Positions 63,283 through 64,000 of a DNA stretch of 64,000 nt are shown piece by piece. The stretch's first letter is position 1. Every line of letters begins with the position of its first letter. The stretch covers positions 930,001 through 994,000 of the forward strand of contig NZ_ARYK01000001.1 of assembly GCF_000685275.1 (NCBI RefSeq), read 5' to 3'. The position numbers were made by a program, and so were the translations under genes. The stretch comes from Hyphomonas johnsonii MHS-2 (GTDB lineage Bacteria; Pseudomonadota; Alphaproteobacteria; Caulobacterales; Hyphomonadaceae). The notes beneath the pieces were generated by a model that made no database searches, was not told the origin of the DNA, and worked only from the letters and a program-made list of their open reading frames with translations.

Positions 63283-64000
63283 ATGCCTACACCCCAAGAA
63301 GAGATTGCGCAGAACGCCGCTCAGAATACGACCGCCCTGAATCCCTTGCTCGGGGGGATCAATCGGCAGGAACTGGTAGGCGCCGTGGCGATGATGCTCC
63401 GGTCGACGATGACCAATCCCGTCACGACCGCCAAGACGGCCGGCAAGATCACTGCCGAGAATGCGAAAATCCTGCTCGGCAAGAGCGATCGGGAGGCTGA
63501 CCGCAAGGATCGGCGTTTCAAGGATCCCGCCTGGCAGCACAATCCCTTCTACAAGCGCGGCATGCAGGCCTATCTGGCGACGCAGGACCACCTCAATGAC
63601 TGGGTCAGCGAGCTCAAGATGACCGAGTTGGAGCACGCCCGGGCAAAATTCGTGATGGGCATGATTACCGACGCGCTCGCGCCCACCAACACTTTGCTCG
63701 GCAATCCCGCCGCGACGAAACGGCTTGTCGACTCCGGTGGCATGTCCCTCCTCAAGGGGCTGCAAAATCTCTACACAGACATCACCAAGAATGGTGGCAT
63801 GCCATCCCAGGTCGACAAGCGCCCGTTCAAGGTCGGCGAAAACCTCGCGACATCCAAGGGGGCGGTCGTCTGGAAGAACGAGCTGCTGGAACTCATCCAG
63901 TACGCACCGATCACAGAAAAGGTGCACAAGACACCGATCCTGATCATTCCGCCGCAAATCAACAAGTTCTACGCAAACGACCTGACGCCGATGACCTCGA
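63283..64000 (+). CDS. phaC: Class I poly(R)-hydroxyalkanoic acid synthase (5' part, runs off the window)
   Basis: The first 239 codons of a PHA synthase, which polymerises 3-hydroxyacyl-CoA into storage polyester. Recognisable N-terminal domain parts are RRFKDPAWQHNPFYKRGMQ-like (here RFKDPAWQHNPFYKRGM), LAPTNTLLGNPAATKRL and LIQYAPITEKVHKTPILIIPPQINKFY. The lipase-like box with the active Cys lies beyond 64000. I prefer ATG 63283 because AAAGGG lies 9 bases upstream; ATG 63274 is too close to it. The frame has no stop up to the window end. Confidence 0.93.
   Translation, partial: MPTPQEEIAQNAAQNTTALNPLLGGINRQELVGAVAMMLRSTMTNPVTTAKTAGKITAENAKILLGKSDREADRKDRRFKDPAWQHNPFYKRGMQAYLATQDHLNDWVSELKMTELEHARAKFVMGMITDALAPTNTLLGNPAATKRLVDSGGMSLLKGLQNLYTDITKNGGMPSQVDKRPFKVGENLATSKGAVVWKNELLELIQYAPITEKVHKTPILIIPPQINKFYANDLTPMTS

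Noticed and set aside
63112-63957. 281-codon minus-strand frame at the window end
   Set aside because: It lies opposite phaC, whose protein similarity is clear, and would overrun the TetR start.

Overview
The window is a gene-dense stretch of a high-GC alphaproteobacterial chromosome. The class call rests on gene order and families: glyA-nrdR-rib-nusB, erpA//dgt-SPOR-nagZ-scpAB, hslVU, purQ/purL/bolA/CGFS-glutaredoxin, a MucR regulator, a C4-type 5-aminolevulinate synthase, DUF2336 and Hpt proteins. A Hyphomonadaceae-like marine heterotroph fits best (many lipoprotein peptidases, a CYP153 alkane hydroxylase, polyhydroxyalkanoate genes), but the genus is inference. I see no insertion sequence, prophage, CRISPR array or rRNA. 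There is one tRNA (Leu, UAG). No gene-free stretch exceeds 300 bp.

Layout. 1-11.2 kb: end of a membrane protein gene, then CGFS glutaredoxin, bolA, purL and purQ, interspersed with an M2 peptidase lipoprotein, DUF1993, an M28 peptidase, a DUF3089 lipoprotein, an adenine/adenosine deaminase and a TPR-sulfotransferase. 11.2-18.2 kb: a SelD-N-terminus-like flavoprotein coupled to rlmJ, a PA/M28 lipoprotein peptidase, an Ala/Glu-rich lipoprotein, pirin, and a UDG-family gene overlapping a lipoprotein hydrolase. 18.3-22.3 kb: clpP, clpX and, convergent, glnB-glnA. 22.5-27 kb: a COQ4-like gene, a histidine phosphatase and bifunctional Nnr in a row, then tRNA-Leu and trigger factor. 27-34 kb: DUF2336, a degenerate EAL protein, NUDIX, Hpt, NAD kinase, a class II aldolase, hemA and mucR. 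34.2-39.3 kb: glyA-nrdR-ribD(reductase only)-ribE-ribB(X)-ribH-nusB. 39.3-46.6 kb: epoxide hydrolase, erpA, dgt, SPOR, nagZ, scpA, scpB, DUF1287. 46.7-53.5 kb: nitroreductase, CYP153, DUF2244//nth, DUF481, ATP-grasp//adenosine kinase, HxlR. 53.5-60.8 kb: hslVU and the pstC-pstA-pstB-phoU-phoB operon. 60.8-64 kb: a dienelactone hydrolase, a phasin fused to a helix-hairpin-helix tail, a TetR regulator, and the first part of phaC, which runs off the window.

Functional themes. Nitrogen (glnBA), phosphate (pst/phoUB) and carbon storage (phasin, TetR, phaC) control sit close together. The riboflavin operon is incomplete: it has reductase, DHBP synthase, lumazine synthase and riboflavin synthase, but no deaminase domain and no intact GTP cyclohydrolase II. 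The best leads for new biology are: an identical palindrome TGACGC-N2-GCGTCA with a shared A/T flank upstream of both the COQ4-like operon and CYP153; a terminator hairpin whose 3' arm is the Shine-Dalgarno of the nitroreductase; the phasin-HHH fusion; a MucR protein lacking its zinc ligands; and six convergent gene pairs that overlap by exactly their stop codons.
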